In this document: in pieces, positions 15,869 to 24,850 of the stretch
Numbering within the stretch: the first letter of the stretch is position 1
Layout of the letters: each line of letters opens with the position of its first letter
DNA from: Phycisphaerae bacterium
GTDB lineage: Bacteria; Chloroflexota; Anaerolineae; 4572-78; J111
Assembly: GCA_028285035.1 (NCBI GenBank)
Contig: JANQQF010000087.1
Coordinates: forward strand, 172,492-236,491
Direction: 5' to 3'
DNA: 64,000 nucleotides
The notes under the pieces: model-generated
What the model was told of the DNA's origin: nothing
The model's database searches: none
Seen by the model: the letters and a program-made list of their open reading frames with translations, nothing else
Made by a program: the position numbers and the translations under genes

Positions 15869-17830
15869 ATGAGAGATTATCTTTCACTCAAACCAACAAA
15901 TAGTTTTATGACCTGGCTCAAGGCTCATGCGTTTGATGCTCTGATTTGGCTCGTTTTAGGAGTTGCGGGGCTGATGAGCGGTTTGTGGGCATCAACGATT
16001 ATCTTAGATGATGCTTTAATTACGTTTCGGGTGGCTGAGAATTTAGCGGCGGGGCGTGGTTTTGTTTTTAATATGGGCGAACGCGTACAGGTCACAACGA
16101 CGCCATTGTACGCGATGATATTGGCCGTCAGCACTTGGATATTCGGCTCGGCGGCTCAGGCTGCGCTTATCCTGAACTTGAGCTTTGCTGCCCTTATCCC
16201 TATTTTTGCTTATCAAGTGGGTCGTCTCTTAGCAGGACGCATCACTGGCTTTTCAGCAGGAGCACTTCTAACACTGGCACCGCTCCTCATCATCGCTTTC
16301 AGTATGGAAAGCTATCTTTATGTCGCACTTATCCTAGCCTCAATGTGGGCTTACTTAGCAGAGCGGCTCCGTTTAGCAGGCATTCTGGTGGGGCTGACAG
16401 CCTTGGTTCGAGGTGATGCAGTCTCATTGGGGGCCTGTCTCCTCACTTATGATTTTCTGGCCCAGCGTCTCCGATTTCGTTGGTCACTTATAATTCCAGC
16501 AGTCGGCATCCCAGCGCTATGGTATCTGTTTGCCACCCTGTATTATGGAAATCCATTCCCAGCCACACTGGGCGCGAAGGTCGCACAAGGAGAGTTTGAT
16601 TGGCTAGGGCAAGGCTTTTTAGATGGCCTGTATGAGAATTACATTGATCGCTGGATAAGGGGTGAAGACTGGGATCTATTTTATCTATTCCTCCCCTTAG
16701 CAAGCCTAGGATTACTTGTAATACTTTGGCGTGAACGCCAGTGGTTAATTCTTGTGGGGCGAGATGTACTTTATGTGTCGGTCTTTGTCTATCTAGCCGT
16801 ACCTTCGGCAGAATGGTATTATGCGCCACTGATGCCAGGGATTGCCTTGCTGACGGGTCGAGGTATTCAGGTGATAGCCGATGGGGTCAAAATTATTAGT
16901 GATCGATTGCAAATAACCGAGGATGATCACCTAGCCCAGGTTACTCGCAATGGAGCTATCCTCGCGCTTCTCCTCTTTCCCTTACTTTATGTTTCATCTT
17001 TAGCCGTTCAATTAACCATCAGCGATAACCCTGACTGGAAAGCACAGGCCTATCCTGATATTGCCCGTTGGATTGCCAAAAACACCAATAGTTCGGCCAA
17101 CTTCGCGACCATCGACATCGGTCACCTGGGGTATTGGTCGGAGCGACAGATTATCGACATTGTGGGGTTGGCTCAACCTGATGTCGGCCTAAAAATTGCT
17201 GAAGGTGATTTTGGTTACGCCATTCAAGAGTATGATCCAGATATGGTCCTTATTGGCTTCAGCTGGCTCCCCGAAATACAAAGCCAACCCTGGTTTCAGG
17301 CTGAATACATCCCGCGCCATCAGTTTCTGTATCACGGTCAATTTGAGCCATTTATTCTGTTTAGTCAGCGTGATGGGGTTAAGGTCCAACCTGAAACTGT
17401 TCCGCTTGAATCTCTTACGCCACTAGACATCAATTTTAATCAACAAATCAAGCTATTGGGTTATCATCATAATCAACATCTGGGGCCAGGTAGCCCGCTA
17501 AATTTAACACTCCTTTGGGAGACCACTGCTCCAATCGAGGTTGATTTCACAATATTCGTACAACTCGTTGATGATACTAACACCGTTATCGCCCAACGAG
17601 ACACCAAGCCCCAGGATGGATTCTACACCACCCCTCACTGGCAGCCTAGTGAGCAGATTGTTGATGTCCACGTAGTGCCTCTCCCCACCGACATCCCCTC
17701 CGGCACATACGCCGCCTTGATCGGTTTCTATGAGGCCGAAAGCGGCTCCCGACTACAAATTTTAGATGAGGCAGGTCAATTCAAAAGTGATTATGTTCGC
17801 TTGAGCGGGATTGTAGTTGATGGGTTGTAA
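15869..17830 (+). CDS. GT-C (PMT/ArnT-like) membrane glycosyltransferase
   Basis: 653 residues. About ten membrane segments in the first 370 residues. The first extracytoplasmic loop reads IILDDALITFRVAENLAAGRGFVFN, with the acidic DD pair that is the catalytic signature of GT-C enzymes, then GERVQVTTTPLY, typical of lipid-phosphate-sugar-using transferases of the AftB/ArnT type. After the last membrane segment comes a soluble domain (about 395-650) ending in a beta-sandwich (FNQQIKLLGYHHNQHLGPGSPLNLTLLWET). Such fusions are common in Chloroflexota. Start uncertain: ATG 15869 follows GAATTGT tandem repeats without a ribosome site; ATG 15908 is an alternative. Confidence 0.85.
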   Translation: MRDYLSLKPTNSFMTWLKAHAFDALIWLVLGVAGLMSGLWASTIILDDALITFRVAENLAAGRGFVFNMGERVQVTTTPLYAMILAVSTWIFGSAAQAALILNLSFAALIPIFAYQVGRLLAGRITGFSAGALLTLAPLLIIAFSMESYLYVALILASMWAYLAERLRLAGILVGLTALVRGDAVSLGACLLTYDFLAQRLRFRWSLIIPAVGIPALWYLFATLYYGNPFPATLGAKVAQGEFDWLGQGFLDGLYENYIDRWIRGEDWDLFYLFLPLASLGLLVILWRERQWLILVGRDVLYVSVFVYLAVPSAEWYYAPLMPGIALLTGRGIQVIADGVKIISDRLQITEDDHLAQVTRNGAILALLLFPLLYVSSLAVQLTISDNPDWKAQAYPDIARWIAKNTNSSANFATIDIGHLGYWSERQIIDIVGLAQPDVGLKIAEGDFGYAIQEYDPDMVLIGFSWLPEIQSQPWFQAEYIPRHQFLYHGQFEPFILFSQRDGVKVQPETVPLESLTPLDINFNQQIKLLGYHHNQHLGPGSPLNLTLLWETTAPIEVDFTIFVQLVDDTNTVIAQRDTKPQDGFYTTPHWQPSEQIVDVHVVPLPTDIPSGTYAALIGFYEAESGSRLQILDEAGQFKSDYVRLSGIVVDGL

Positions 17831-17952
17831 CCGTACGTTCACCAAGTTAAGTGTGTCACGGTCTAAAATTAGAGAACTGGAAACTGCACCTTAACCTTAA
17901 GGTTTGGCGGTTTATTCCACTAGGATTTCTCTAAAAATAAACGGCCAGACAC

Positions 17953-19209
17953 TTAAACTAAGGCATCTTCAAAATCTAGGTTGTTATGTGGCGTCAAAGA
18001 GTGAGGGCATTCCAAGCCGTGCGCTTCCATCAAGGCGGTATCACTCATCACTTCACGGGGAGGACCGTCAGCGATGATTTGGCCGTGGTCGAGGAGGAGG
18101 ACTCGATCACAGACCTCTAACAAAAATTCCAGATCATGAGAAGAGATAAGAAAAGCGTGGTCGGTCTTTTGTAAAAATTCGATCAGGCGACGACGTGACC
18201 GTATATCGAGATTCGCACTAGGTTCATCATAGATCACCAATTGTGGCTGCATTGCCATTACGCCAGCAATAGAGACCATTCGCTTCTCGCCACCCGATAA
18301 GTGGTGAGGCGGTCGATCAGCCAGCTTCATAACACCCGTCAAACTCATTGCCTCAGACACACGCTCTTCGACTTCGTTTGGAAGCAATCCCAAATTTTCC
18401 GGGCCAAAGGCCACATCATCACGTACTGAGGCACTAAAAAGCTGATCATCTGATTTTTGAAAGACCATACCAATCTCAGGTCGGAAATCACGATGTTTCA
18501 TCGAACGACCAAAAAGCGTGATCTCGCCTGCTTCAGGCCGTTGGATGCCGACCAACGACATAAATAGTGTTGTCTTTCCCGCCCCATTCGGCCCAATCAG
18601 GCCAATACGCTCGTGAGGCTGAATGGTGAAATTGATACCTTGTAAGACTCCTGGTTTGTCTGGATAAGAGTATGATAAGCCCTGTACCATTAAAGCGGGT
18701 ACACCTTCGGGGACAGAGGTCACAAATTGCGTCTCCGACTCTGTTTGACCATCAACCATCAATGGAGCAACAGGTTGCCCGCCTCGGAGATAGTCAATCG
18801 CTAACGTAATGAGTACCCCCGCCTCACTGCCTTTGGCCGCCACCCCTACCCAGTCAAGAACACCCGCGTGAATAGCCCAAGGGTGAAATATAAAATAGCC
18901 AACAATTGTAATGAGGGTATAAATTGCGGCAGTCACATACAACCACGGTCGATAGCTCTCCAATGGGCCAAGGGGGGCAAAGTAGAGAAGTGTGAGAAGG
19001 ATCAGGTATCCCACGCCATTGAGATAGAGCAGGTAGTCGTTCGCCCCAGATAACATATGCAGCGTGGCAGTAAACAGGATAAGATTCATCGTGATATATT
19101 GGACCGCCTTTAGACGCCCTCGCAGCTTTGACCACAGAAAAACAACAGCGCTTTGTGTCGCAAATAAGGTTAGCAAGATAATTATTGTAGGGGTCAGTAT
19201 AAACGTCAT
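17953..19209 (-). CDS. cbiO: ECF nickel/cobalt transporter ATPase (CbiO/NikO) with N-terminal membrane domain
   Basis: 418 residues, against about 270 for usual CbiO. Residues 1-155 form about five hydrophobic segments (TPTIIILLTLFATQSAVVFL, YLILLTLLYFAPLG, YVTAAIYTLITIVGYFIF). Residues 190-410 are a complete ABC ATPase: Walker A GLIGPNGAGKTT, Q loop VFQKSDDQLF (typical of ECF A subunits), signature HLSGGEKRMVSIAG, Walker B LVIYDEPSANLD and H loop SSHDLEFL. Starts 8 bases after cbiQ. The fused membrane part resembles neither CbiQ nor CbiM and may be an extra anchoring or accessory subunit. Confidence 0.9.
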   Translation of the reverse strand: MTFILTPTIIILLTLFATQSAVVFLWSKLRGRLKAVQYITMNLILFTATLHMLSGANDYLLYLNGVGYLILLTLLYFAPLGPLESYRPWLYVTAAIYTLITIVGYFIFHPWAIHAGVLDWVGVAAKGSEAGVLITLAIDYLRGGQPVAPLMVDGQTESETQFVTSVPEGVPALMVQGLSYSYPDKPGVLQGINFTIQPHERIGLIGPNGAGKTTLFMSLVGIQRPEAGEITLFGRSMKHRDFRPEIGMVFQKSDDQLFSASVRDDVAFGPENLGLLPNEVEERVSEAMSLTGVMKLADRPPHHLSGGEKRMVSIAGVMAMQPQLVIYDEPSANLDIRSRRRLIEFLQKTDHAFLISSHDLEFLLEVCDRVLLLDHGQIIADGPPREVMSDTALMEAHGLECPHSLTPHNNLDFEDALV

Positions 19210-19217
19210 TATTGAAT

Positions 19218-20003
19218 TTATCCTAAAAAGCCGTCACGCAGCAGTAGTTCAAAACTTAAAAAAGCAAAGCCGATGACCCCAGTCAACAACATTGCAAATG
19301 CGTCCTTAGGAACAGCTTGAAATTCGCGAGCAAGCGCAACCGTTGGCGTGTGCCCATAACCACGCAGGATCATGGCGTGATATACACGCTCTGATTGCTC
19401 GTAGCTGCGAATGAGCATTGTCCCGGCCATAGCGGCCATTTGATTGAGGCTACGACGGTCATATCCACTCAACCGAAAACCACGTAGTCGCATCGCGGTC
19501 TGCATCTGTTGTAAGTCGCCACCAATCTCAAAAATATAACGATAACTCAAGAGCGTCATATCTGCCAAAATTGAAGGCAACCCCATTGCCTGAATAGCCT
19601 TGATAGAAGTTAAAAATGGCGCAGTTCCAAATAGAACAATACTCAAGGTAAGAATACAAACAAATTTGGTGACAATCAACACCATCGTTTGCACGCCTTC
19701 CAAGCGCACCGTTAATAGACCTAAGTCAAGTAGGACTATCTCCCCCGACGAAATTGGCAACACAATGGCTACAGTAAGGAGAAATATCCCTGGATAGCGT
19801 AAACGATTGAAGAGATAGGGAAATGGAATCTTGGAGAGCCAGAATGTCACAAGAGTCACAACAATCATAAAGGGAAGCAAGCGTAAATCTTGGACAACGG
19901 CAAAGCCAAAGATAAGGCTTCCCAAGCCAACAAGTTTAAAGCGTGCGTCCCAACGATGGAGCGGTGAATCTAAATAGGCGTATTGATCAATTCCAAGGTT
20001 CAT
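19218..20003 (-). CDS. cbiQ: ECF nickel/cobalt transporter transmembrane component CbiQ
   Basis: 261 residues with 5-6 membrane segments. Start MNLGIDQYAYLDSPLHRWDARFKLVGL is the family N-terminus. The two coupling helices that contact the ATPase carry the Ala-Arg-Gly type motifs AMRLRGFRLSGYDRRSL and AMILRGYGHTPTVA. Its ATG overlaps the cbiM stop (ATGA). Confidence 0.94.
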   Translation of the reverse strand: MNLGIDQYAYLDSPLHRWDARFKLVGLGSLIFGFAVVQDLRLLPFMIVVTLVTFWLSKIPFPYLFNRLRYPGIFLLTVAIVLPISSGEIVLLDLGLLTVRLEGVQTMVLIVTKFVCILTLSIVLFGTAPFLTSIKAIQAMGLPSILADMTLLSYRYIFEIGGDLQQMQTAMRLRGFRLSGYDRRSLNQMAAMAGTMLIRSYEQSERVYHAMILRGYGHTPTVALAREFQAVPKDAFAMLLTGVIGFAFLSFELLLRDGFLG

Positions 20004-20647
20004 GTGGCAAAGGCTTGAATAAGTTCTGGCTTAACCCGCGACAAGAAGGAAACCAACATCGCAGTGAAAAAGCCCTCAATAATCATCAACGGGGCATGGG
20101 CTAACAGCAGGGCAATAATACTAGCTCGTTCAGCAGCTACATCAAGATGACCAGGAATGGTATAAATTAATGTTGGAAACGCAATTGCTGCAGCCAAGCC
20201 TAAGCCTAAGGCCCCGCCGAGAAAGGCGAATTTAGTTAAATTGGCGGAAACATCGCCCTTAAACCTGTAACGCAGTTGAAAAATAAAGTAGGCAGCTAGA
20301 GCCGGGATGCCCATCAAAGCGGCATTGATACCTAATGTGGTTATGCCACCATGGTTAAACATAATAGCCTGAAAAAACAAGCCTATCAAGATAGCTGGGA
20401 AGGCATACCAGCCTAAAATCACCCCCAATAAACCATTGAGCACCAAATGAACGCTGGTGGGCGGTACGGGAATGTGGATCCAGGAGGCTACAAAAAAGGC
20501 TGAGGTTAGGAGGGCCGCTTTTGGAATACTGGCTTGTGGATCCTCCTGTTGATTAATTTTGCGTAATGAGTACCATGTTGCGACACCCGTTACAGCAAAA
20601 CCTGCCGCACTAACAGTCATTGGTAAAATTCCGTCTGGAATATGCAT
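20000..20647 (-). CDS. cbiM: Energy-coupling factor substrate-binding component CbiM/NikM
   Basis: 215 residues. I start at ATG 20645-20647 with AAGGAGA five bases upstream, because it gives the invariant N-terminus MHIPDGILP; in this family the free N-terminus and His2 bind the metal directly. The metal-binding motif IHIPVPPTSVHLVLNGLLGVILG (His pair) is also present. Seven hydrophobic segments. Binds Ni2+ or Co2+ and passes it through the ECF complex. Sequence alone does not settle which metal. Confidence 0.93.
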   Translation of the reverse strand: MHIPDGILPMTVSAAGFAVTGVATWYSLRKINQQEDPQASIPKAALLTSAFFVASWIHIPVPPTSVHLVLNGLLGVILGWYAFPAILIGLFFQAIMFNHGGITTLGINAALMGIPALAAYFIFQLRYRFKGDVSANLTKFAFLGGALGLGLAAAIAFPTLIYTIPGHLDVAAERASIIALLLAHAPLMIIEGFFTAMLVSFLSRVKPELIQAFAT

Positions 20648-20692
20648 TGCAATCTCCTTGATCAAACAGTGATTAGTGTTTGACCAGCTTAA

Positions 20693-21283
20693 TTAATGAT
20701 GATGTCCATGATCGTGGCTATGGTCATGAGGCTCAGATTTCTTACTTGAGAAGTAAAGGGCCGTGCCCACAAACCCCCAAATTACACTGGCACTCATCAG
20801 GAGGACCTGTATCGAGGAAAAGCCACTTGAAGCCGTGCTGGCTCCAGAGGAAATAACAGCTGGGCCTTGTGCCACAGCTTCTACCTCAATCGATTTAAGT
20901 TCGCCTGGTGGATTTTTAACCAAGGCACTGTCAATCATCCCGGCTTCAAGTTGAATATAAATGAAGTCGCCATGTCCCGCTTTTCGATACTGCACATCCC
21001 ACGTCCCCAGTAGCTCGGGATCAAAGACAAAGGCATATCGCCCAAGCTCATCTGCCGTACCGATCAACCACGGGTTCGCAGGATCAGATGGGGCATAGAT
21101 GGTCACTTGTGCTTCGCCCATTGGCTCGCCCGTATCAAACTCACCAACCAATTCTATGACCCCATCTGACTTAAGATTGTAGGTGACGATTACGCCGTGC
21201 GCCTGAATTGTTGCAGGCAGAAATAGAGCAATCAGCAACGTAACAAAAACAAAACCCCATTTCCAAGTTTGTTGTTTTGGCAT
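20693..21283 (-). CDS. NikL-like accessory component of the nickel/cobalt ECF transporter, His-rich tail
   Basis: 196 residues from ATG 21281-21283 (GGGGAGG upstream). Signal peptide at about 1-28, an extracytoplasmic beta-sandwich (GVIVTYNLKSDGVIELVGEFDTGEPMGEAQVTIYAP, a DUF4198-like/carboxypeptidase-regulatory fold), one membrane segment at about 160-182 (IQVLLMSASVIWGFVGTALYF), then a cytosolic tail HDHSHDHGHHH. The layout is that of NikL, which replaces CbiN in many nickel systems, so nickel is slightly favoured. The His tail would face the cytoplasm and could receive or buffer the metal. Confidence 0.75.
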   Translation of the reverse strand: MPKQQTWKWGFVFVTLLIALFLPATIQAHGVIVTYNLKSDGVIELVGEFDTGEPMGEAQVTIYAPSDPANPWLIGTADELGRYAFVFDPELLGTWDVQYRKAGHGDFIYIQLEAGMIDSALVKNPPGELKSIEVEAVAQGPAVISSGASTASSGFSSIQVLLMSASVIWGFVGTALYFSSKKSEPHDHSHDHGHHH

Positions 21284-21322
21284 AATAGCCTCCCCAATCA
21301 GTACAAAATTCATTCTGTGGGC

Positions 21323-22135
21323 TTACCCACCATAGTAACAATGCCCCTCGCCAGTATGGGCAAGTTTGTTCAAGGCACGTTGCAGGGTTTGATAATCACT
21401 CTCAGACCAAGAGGCAGCTAAGTCATCCAAACTAGCGTCAAGGACCCCATTGTTCGCGACAGATGCGAATGGCCCAAAGCCAACGGCTGCTTCGTTCAGG
21501 CTATCATCAGCCGCCAATTCTACATCACCAAAAATGTGATCGAAATGGAACGTCATTTCCAAGTCAGCCACACTATCGGCTTCCAAAATCCCTTTCCGCT
21601 CATCACCCACAAAGTCACCACAGTAGTTAGTATATGTCTCAGCAACATTAAGGGTAAAATCAACAGTTTGTCCATCCTTGCTAGCAGTCCCAATCAGGAT
21701 CATACTAGATCCATTCATTTCGCCTTCTGTGGCAGGTACTAATTGCCAGCTCAGGGCATTGTAACGCCCCGCCTGAGCCATCAGTTCATCAACTAGAATG
21801 GGATCCGCTGTATCATCACCCATTGCCAAATCAATCTGATAAGCTTGAGGTAATTGAAGCTCAACCTTTGACTCAACATTGCCTTGCATTTCATCTGGGT
21901 CATAAGGGGGATCAGTTTGATACGCTGTAATACTATTTATATTAACCCACACGTTGTCAAATGCAATATCCCAGCCGTCTTTAGAAACAAACCCTTGCCG
22001 CACAAAATCTTCGCCATTGGCTCTAAATTGTAAGTTGCCTTGGTCTTGCGCATTGTTTGCCGCAGAGGAACAAGCCACAAGGAATACATTCAAGGCAACA
22101 AATAACATTAAGTAAGTGTATCTTTGTTTGAACAT
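21323..22135 (-). CDS. Lipoprotein of the metal ECF operon, probable metal-binding component
   Basis: 270 residues. Lipobox VAC (Cys22) after a hydrophobic signal. No catalytic domain recognised. The body is mostly beta (GNLQFRANGEDFVRQGFVSKDGWDIAFDNVWVNI) and contains MTFHFDHIFGD, with two closely spaced histidines, and a C-terminal HTGEGHCYY, both plausible metal sites. It is the first gene of the ECF operon and may be an extracytoplasmic metal collector in the NikK position. Similarity to NikK itself is not evident from sequence; the assignment rests on context. Confidence 0.6.
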   Translation of the reverse strand: MFKQRYTYLMLFVALNVFLVACSSAANNAQDQGNLQFRANGEDFVRQGFVSKDGWDIAFDNVWVNINSITAYQTDPPYDPDEMQGNVESKVELQLPQAYQIDLAMGDDTADPILVDELMAQAGRYNALSWQLVPATEGEMNGSSMILIGTASKDGQTVDFTLNVAETYTNYCGDFVGDERKGILEADSVADLEMTFHFDHIFGDVELAADDSLNEAAVGFGPFASVANNGVLDASLDDLAASWSESDYQTLQRALNKLAHTGEGHCYYGG

Positions 22136-22169
22136 CTTTTTTCCTTTTTTATTTTCCTTATTTTATACG

Positions 22170-22207
22170 AATAAGCACTATTGCAAATATTCGCAACAGT
22201 GCTTATT
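22170..22207. promoter_or_regulatory. 38-bp palindromic operator of the metal-transport operon
   Basis: AATAAGCACTATTGC (22170-22184) and GCAACAGTGCTTATT (22193-22207) match at 14 of 15 positions around an 8-base centre that is itself nearly symmetric. It overlaps the -10 and the expected transcription start, so a dimeric repressor bound here would block initiation. A nickel- or cobalt-sensing repressor is the natural guess; none is encoded in the window. Confidence 0.65.
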
Positions 22208-22232
22208 GTAGCTTGTCTATATATTGTGTCAA
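22205..22232 (-). promoter_or_regulatory. Promoter of the metal ECF operon
   Basis: Minus strand TTGACA (22227-22232), 16-base spacer, TACAAT (22205-22210). Consensus -35. Leader of about 60 bases before the lipoprotein start. Confidence 0.75.
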
Positions 22233-22491
22233 ATTTGATACACTTTTATTGGAAAAAAGATGGATCTTTAAAGTAAAAAATGACAAATCGAGTTTTTTAT
22301 AGACAAAATATAAACAATCATACACCATTTTACATTGTACACAAATTCACATTTAAGTTTGTCCAGGTTTTCAAAGATGCCTTAATTCTCTAATGATCAG
22401 TATTATTGAACGCATTACTTTATCTACTTTATAACGAAATAACTGAACTATTGATTTTTTCTTGACTTGAATTGTAAATAAATAAAAACAA

Positions 22492-22522
22492 AACTCCCAA
22501 GCGATTCAGTCGCTTAGGAGTT
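22492..22522 (-). terminator. Rho-independent terminator of the peptide ABC operon
   Basis: Stem of 13 bp with one mismatch (22492-22504 with 22510-22522), 5-base loop, followed on the minus strand by TTTTGTTTTTATTT. It lies 36 bases past the dppC-like stop. Confidence 0.9.
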
Positions 22523-22558
22523 TGATCCCTGCAAAAGACTATGATTGTTCGTGAAAAT

Positions 22559-23596
22559 TTATTCTCTTAAACGCGGGTCAAATGCATCACGCAACCCATC
22601 GCCGAGAAAATTAAAAGCAAGTACAGTTAAAGTCAAGGCCACGGCAGGAGGCACAAGTTCGAATGGGAAAGATCGAAGTCCTTGATACGACTCATTAATC
22701 ATAATTCCCCAGCTAGGCGTAGGCGCATTAACACCAAGACCTATGAAACTAAGGAAGGCTTCGGTTAGAATGTATCCAGGGATTTGAAGTGTTTCCTGAA
22801 CGATACAAGGGCCAAGAATATTGGGTAAAATTTGGCGAAATATGATCCGAGTTGGCTTAACACCAGTTGCTCTTGCAGCTTCAACATATTCTTTACGTTT
22901 TACAGACAGTGTCTGGCCCCGTGCAATCCGAGCCATTCCCAGCCAGCTCAGTGCTCCTAACACAACAAATACGAAAAATATTCCTCCCAAGGCTTGATCC
23001 AACTCTATAAGATACCCGACAAAACCACCTTCTTCGGTACGGCGGTCTAATGATTTAAAGACCACCTGCATCAAAATAATGATGATCAAGATGGGTAACC
23101 CATACAAAAAATCGACAATACGCATCATAACATCATCGACACGTCCACCAACATAGCCAGAGACCATGCCATAGATCACACCGATTATCAAACTGACAAT
23201 ACCGGCTACGAATGCTACTGCCAAGGAAACCCGTGTACCATATAAGGTCCGACTCCAAATATCACGAGCGTTAAAATCGGACCCCATCCAGTAAACGAAG
23301 CCTTCTAATTTAGAATTAGCAGACGTTGCACCAGGAGGCAGATGGTCATCGCCAAAACGAATATTAGCCTTCTCATAAGCCAATTGATTAGTACGGTCTA
23401 ACTCTTCCTGATATCCTTGTAAATAGTAGCCATTGAGATAGTCCGCAAAAACAGCGGATAGAATTAGGACAACAATAAAAATGAGACTAGCAACAGCAAC
23501 CTTATTTTTAAATAACTGCGTAATCGCATCTCCCAATGGAGAACGCTCACGTTGTTTCGGTTTGGCAATGGATCCGGCTGGTTCAGCAATAGCCAT
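22559..23596 (-). CDS. dppC: Peptide/nickel-type ABC permease DppC/OppC
   Basis: 345 residues. N-terminal OppC_N segment with first membrane helix at about 35-52, then an unusually long loop (about 53-115: YLNGYYLQGYQEELDRTNQ...) before the five-helix core. EAA motif EYVEAARATGVKPTRIIFRQILPN, and the C-terminal GDGLRDAFDPRLR typical of the family. Follows the DppB-type gene by 29 bases. Confidence 0.93.
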   Translation of the reverse strand: MAIAEPAGSIAKPKQRERSPLGDAITQLFKNKVAVASLIFIVVLILSAVFADYLNGYYLQGYQEELDRTNQLAYEKANIRFGDDHLPPGATSANSKLEGFVYWMGSDFNARDIWSRTLYGTRVSLAVAFVAGIVSLIIGVIYGMVSGYVGGRVDDVMMRIVDFLYGLPILIIIILMQVVFKSLDRRTEEGGFVGYLIELDQALGGIFFVFVVLGALSWLGMARIARGQTLSVKRKEYVEAARATGVKPTRIIFRQILPNILGPCIVQETLQIPGYILTEAFLSFIGLGVNAPTPSWGIMINESYQGLRSFPFELVPPAVALTLTVLAFNFLGDGLRDAFDPRLRE

Positions 23597-23625
23597 AGTC
23601 GATTTCTCCCCTGAAAATTAAGTCA

Positions 23626-24720
23626 TCAATCAAATCGAATACGTGGGTCAAGCCAAGCATAAATAATGTCAACCAATGTATTCATCAGCACCAAAAGTAC
23701 GGCAAAAATGAGTGACACCCCCATAATTGTGGGATATTCTCTGTTGCCGATACTAGTGACAAAATGGCGGCCCATTCCTGGTAGACCAAATATCTGCTCA
23801 ACCACAAACGTACCGGTTAATACAATAACCAGCAAAGGACCTAAGATGGTTATAACTGGAATCAAGCTATTTTTCAGAGCATGGGCAATGACAACGACAC
23901 GTTCGCGTAACCCTTTAGCTCGAGCGGTACGGATGTAATCTTCCCGGATGACCTGCAACAAACTCGCCCGAGTCAACCGAGCGATGGTCGCAGAGAGGCC
24001 CGTTCCTAAGGTGACTGCGGGCAAAACAGCGTGTGACCAAAATTCAAGACCTAGCGAGGTAGGAAAAATCCCCAAGAAGAAAGGCGGTTTAGCTCCCCAC
24101 GTCGCAATCTGAAACATCTCACCGACTGTGTTCGGGAACATTTGTCCTAAGGTTAGCGGAAATATCCATATCAGGAGTGGCCCTAGCACAATATTCGGAA
24201 TTGAAAGCCCTAACACCGCAATAAAACTGCTTCCATAATCAATCCAGCTATTTTGATACAATGCGGCTAAAACACCTGCTGGAATACCAATCAAAATGGC
24301 CAACGTTAGCGAAATTACACCTAATTGAAAAGAAATTGGGAATGACTCACGAATCAGGTCATTAACCGTACGACCACGCTGCTTAAGAACTGGGCCTAAA
24401 TCACCCCGAATGATCCCTTGGGAAACACCAAGGCTCGCTGTTTCTTGAACCGCATCACAGCCGGGAATGAACGAAAGTCCAGAACAGATACCACCCGCAA
24501 CATCATCACCAACGACATATGAGACAAATTGCCAGGCAAATGGCCAATCCAAGTGATAACGACGTTCAAGGTTTTCTTTGATCGACTCAGGCAGTTTCTT
24601 TTCACCCGCGAAGTCAAATGGTCCACCTGGAATCAAACGCATAAGCGCAAAAATCACAAAGGTTAAAACTAAGGCAACGGGAATAATTTGTAAGACCCGC
24701 CGAATGATAAATCCAATCAT
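23626..24720 (-). CDS. dppB: Peptide/nickel-type ABC permease DppB/OppB
   Basis: About 364 residues from ATG 24718-24720 (GGAAGGTG upstream; a GTG five codons earlier is less likely). First helix MIGFIIRRVLQIIPVALVL, then FALMRLIPGGPFD, the usual DppB start; EAA motif DYIRTARAKGLRERVVVIAHALKNSLIPV; C-terminal YAWLDPRIRFD. The loop between helices 1 and 2 has an insertion with two Cys (GGICSGLSFIPGCD). Confidence 0.93.
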   Translation of the reverse strand: MIGFIIRRVLQIIPVALVLTFVIFALMRLIPGGPFDFAGEKKLPESIKENLERRYHLDWPFAWQFVSYVVGDDVAGGICSGLSFIPGCDAVQETASLGVSQGIIRGDLGPVLKQRGRTVNDLIRESFPISFQLGVISLTLAILIGIPAGVLAALYQNSWIDYGSSFIAVLGLSIPNIVLGPLLIWIFPLTLGQMFPNTVGEMFQIATWGAKPPFFLGIFPTSLGLEFWSHAVLPAVTLGTGLSATIARLTRASLLQVIREDYIRTARAKGLRERVVVIAHALKNSLIPVITILGPLLVIVLTGTFVVEQIFGLPGMGRHFVTSIGNREYPTIMGVSLIFAVLLVLMNTLVDIIYAWLDPRIRFD

Positions 24721-24806
24721 GGGTTCACCTTCCACATTTCAAAGAGCTGTTGGTGAATAATATTAATACGTCTAAAAAAATGATAACTTAAAAATAATTA
24801 CAAAGA

Positions 24807-24839
24807 AAAGCGACGCAGTTTTAACAACTACGTCGCTTT
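24807..24839 (-). terminator. Hairpin between binding-protein and permease genes, partial terminator
   Basis: AAAGCGACG (24807-24815) pairs with CGTCGCTTT (24831-24839), and AGTT/AACT inside extends the stem past one mismatch. T-rich TTTTCTTTGT follows on the minus strand. It probably lets most transcripts end after the binding-protein gene, giving it excess over the permeases. Confidence 0.75.
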
Positions 24840-24850
24840 AAGGTTAATTC

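Larger units (their letters stand above)
22136..22558. other. Intergenic region between the metal ECF operon and the peptide ABC operon
   Basis: 423 bases, strongly A/T-rich, no gene. Contains the ECF operon promoter (22205-22232), a 38-bp palindrome over its start (22170-22207), a second palindrome TCAAATTTGA (22229-22238) over the -35, and the terminator of the peptide operon (22492-22522). I looked for NiCo and cobalamin riboswitch cores in the leader and did not see them. The stretch 22240-22490 shows nothing else assignable. Confidence 0.7.

Noticed and set aside
22136..22205. Cobalamin or NiCo riboswitch in the metal ECF leader
   Set aside because: The leader is about 60 bases and A/T-rich with no GCCACTG box or G-rich NiCo core; the hairpin there is symmetric like an operator.
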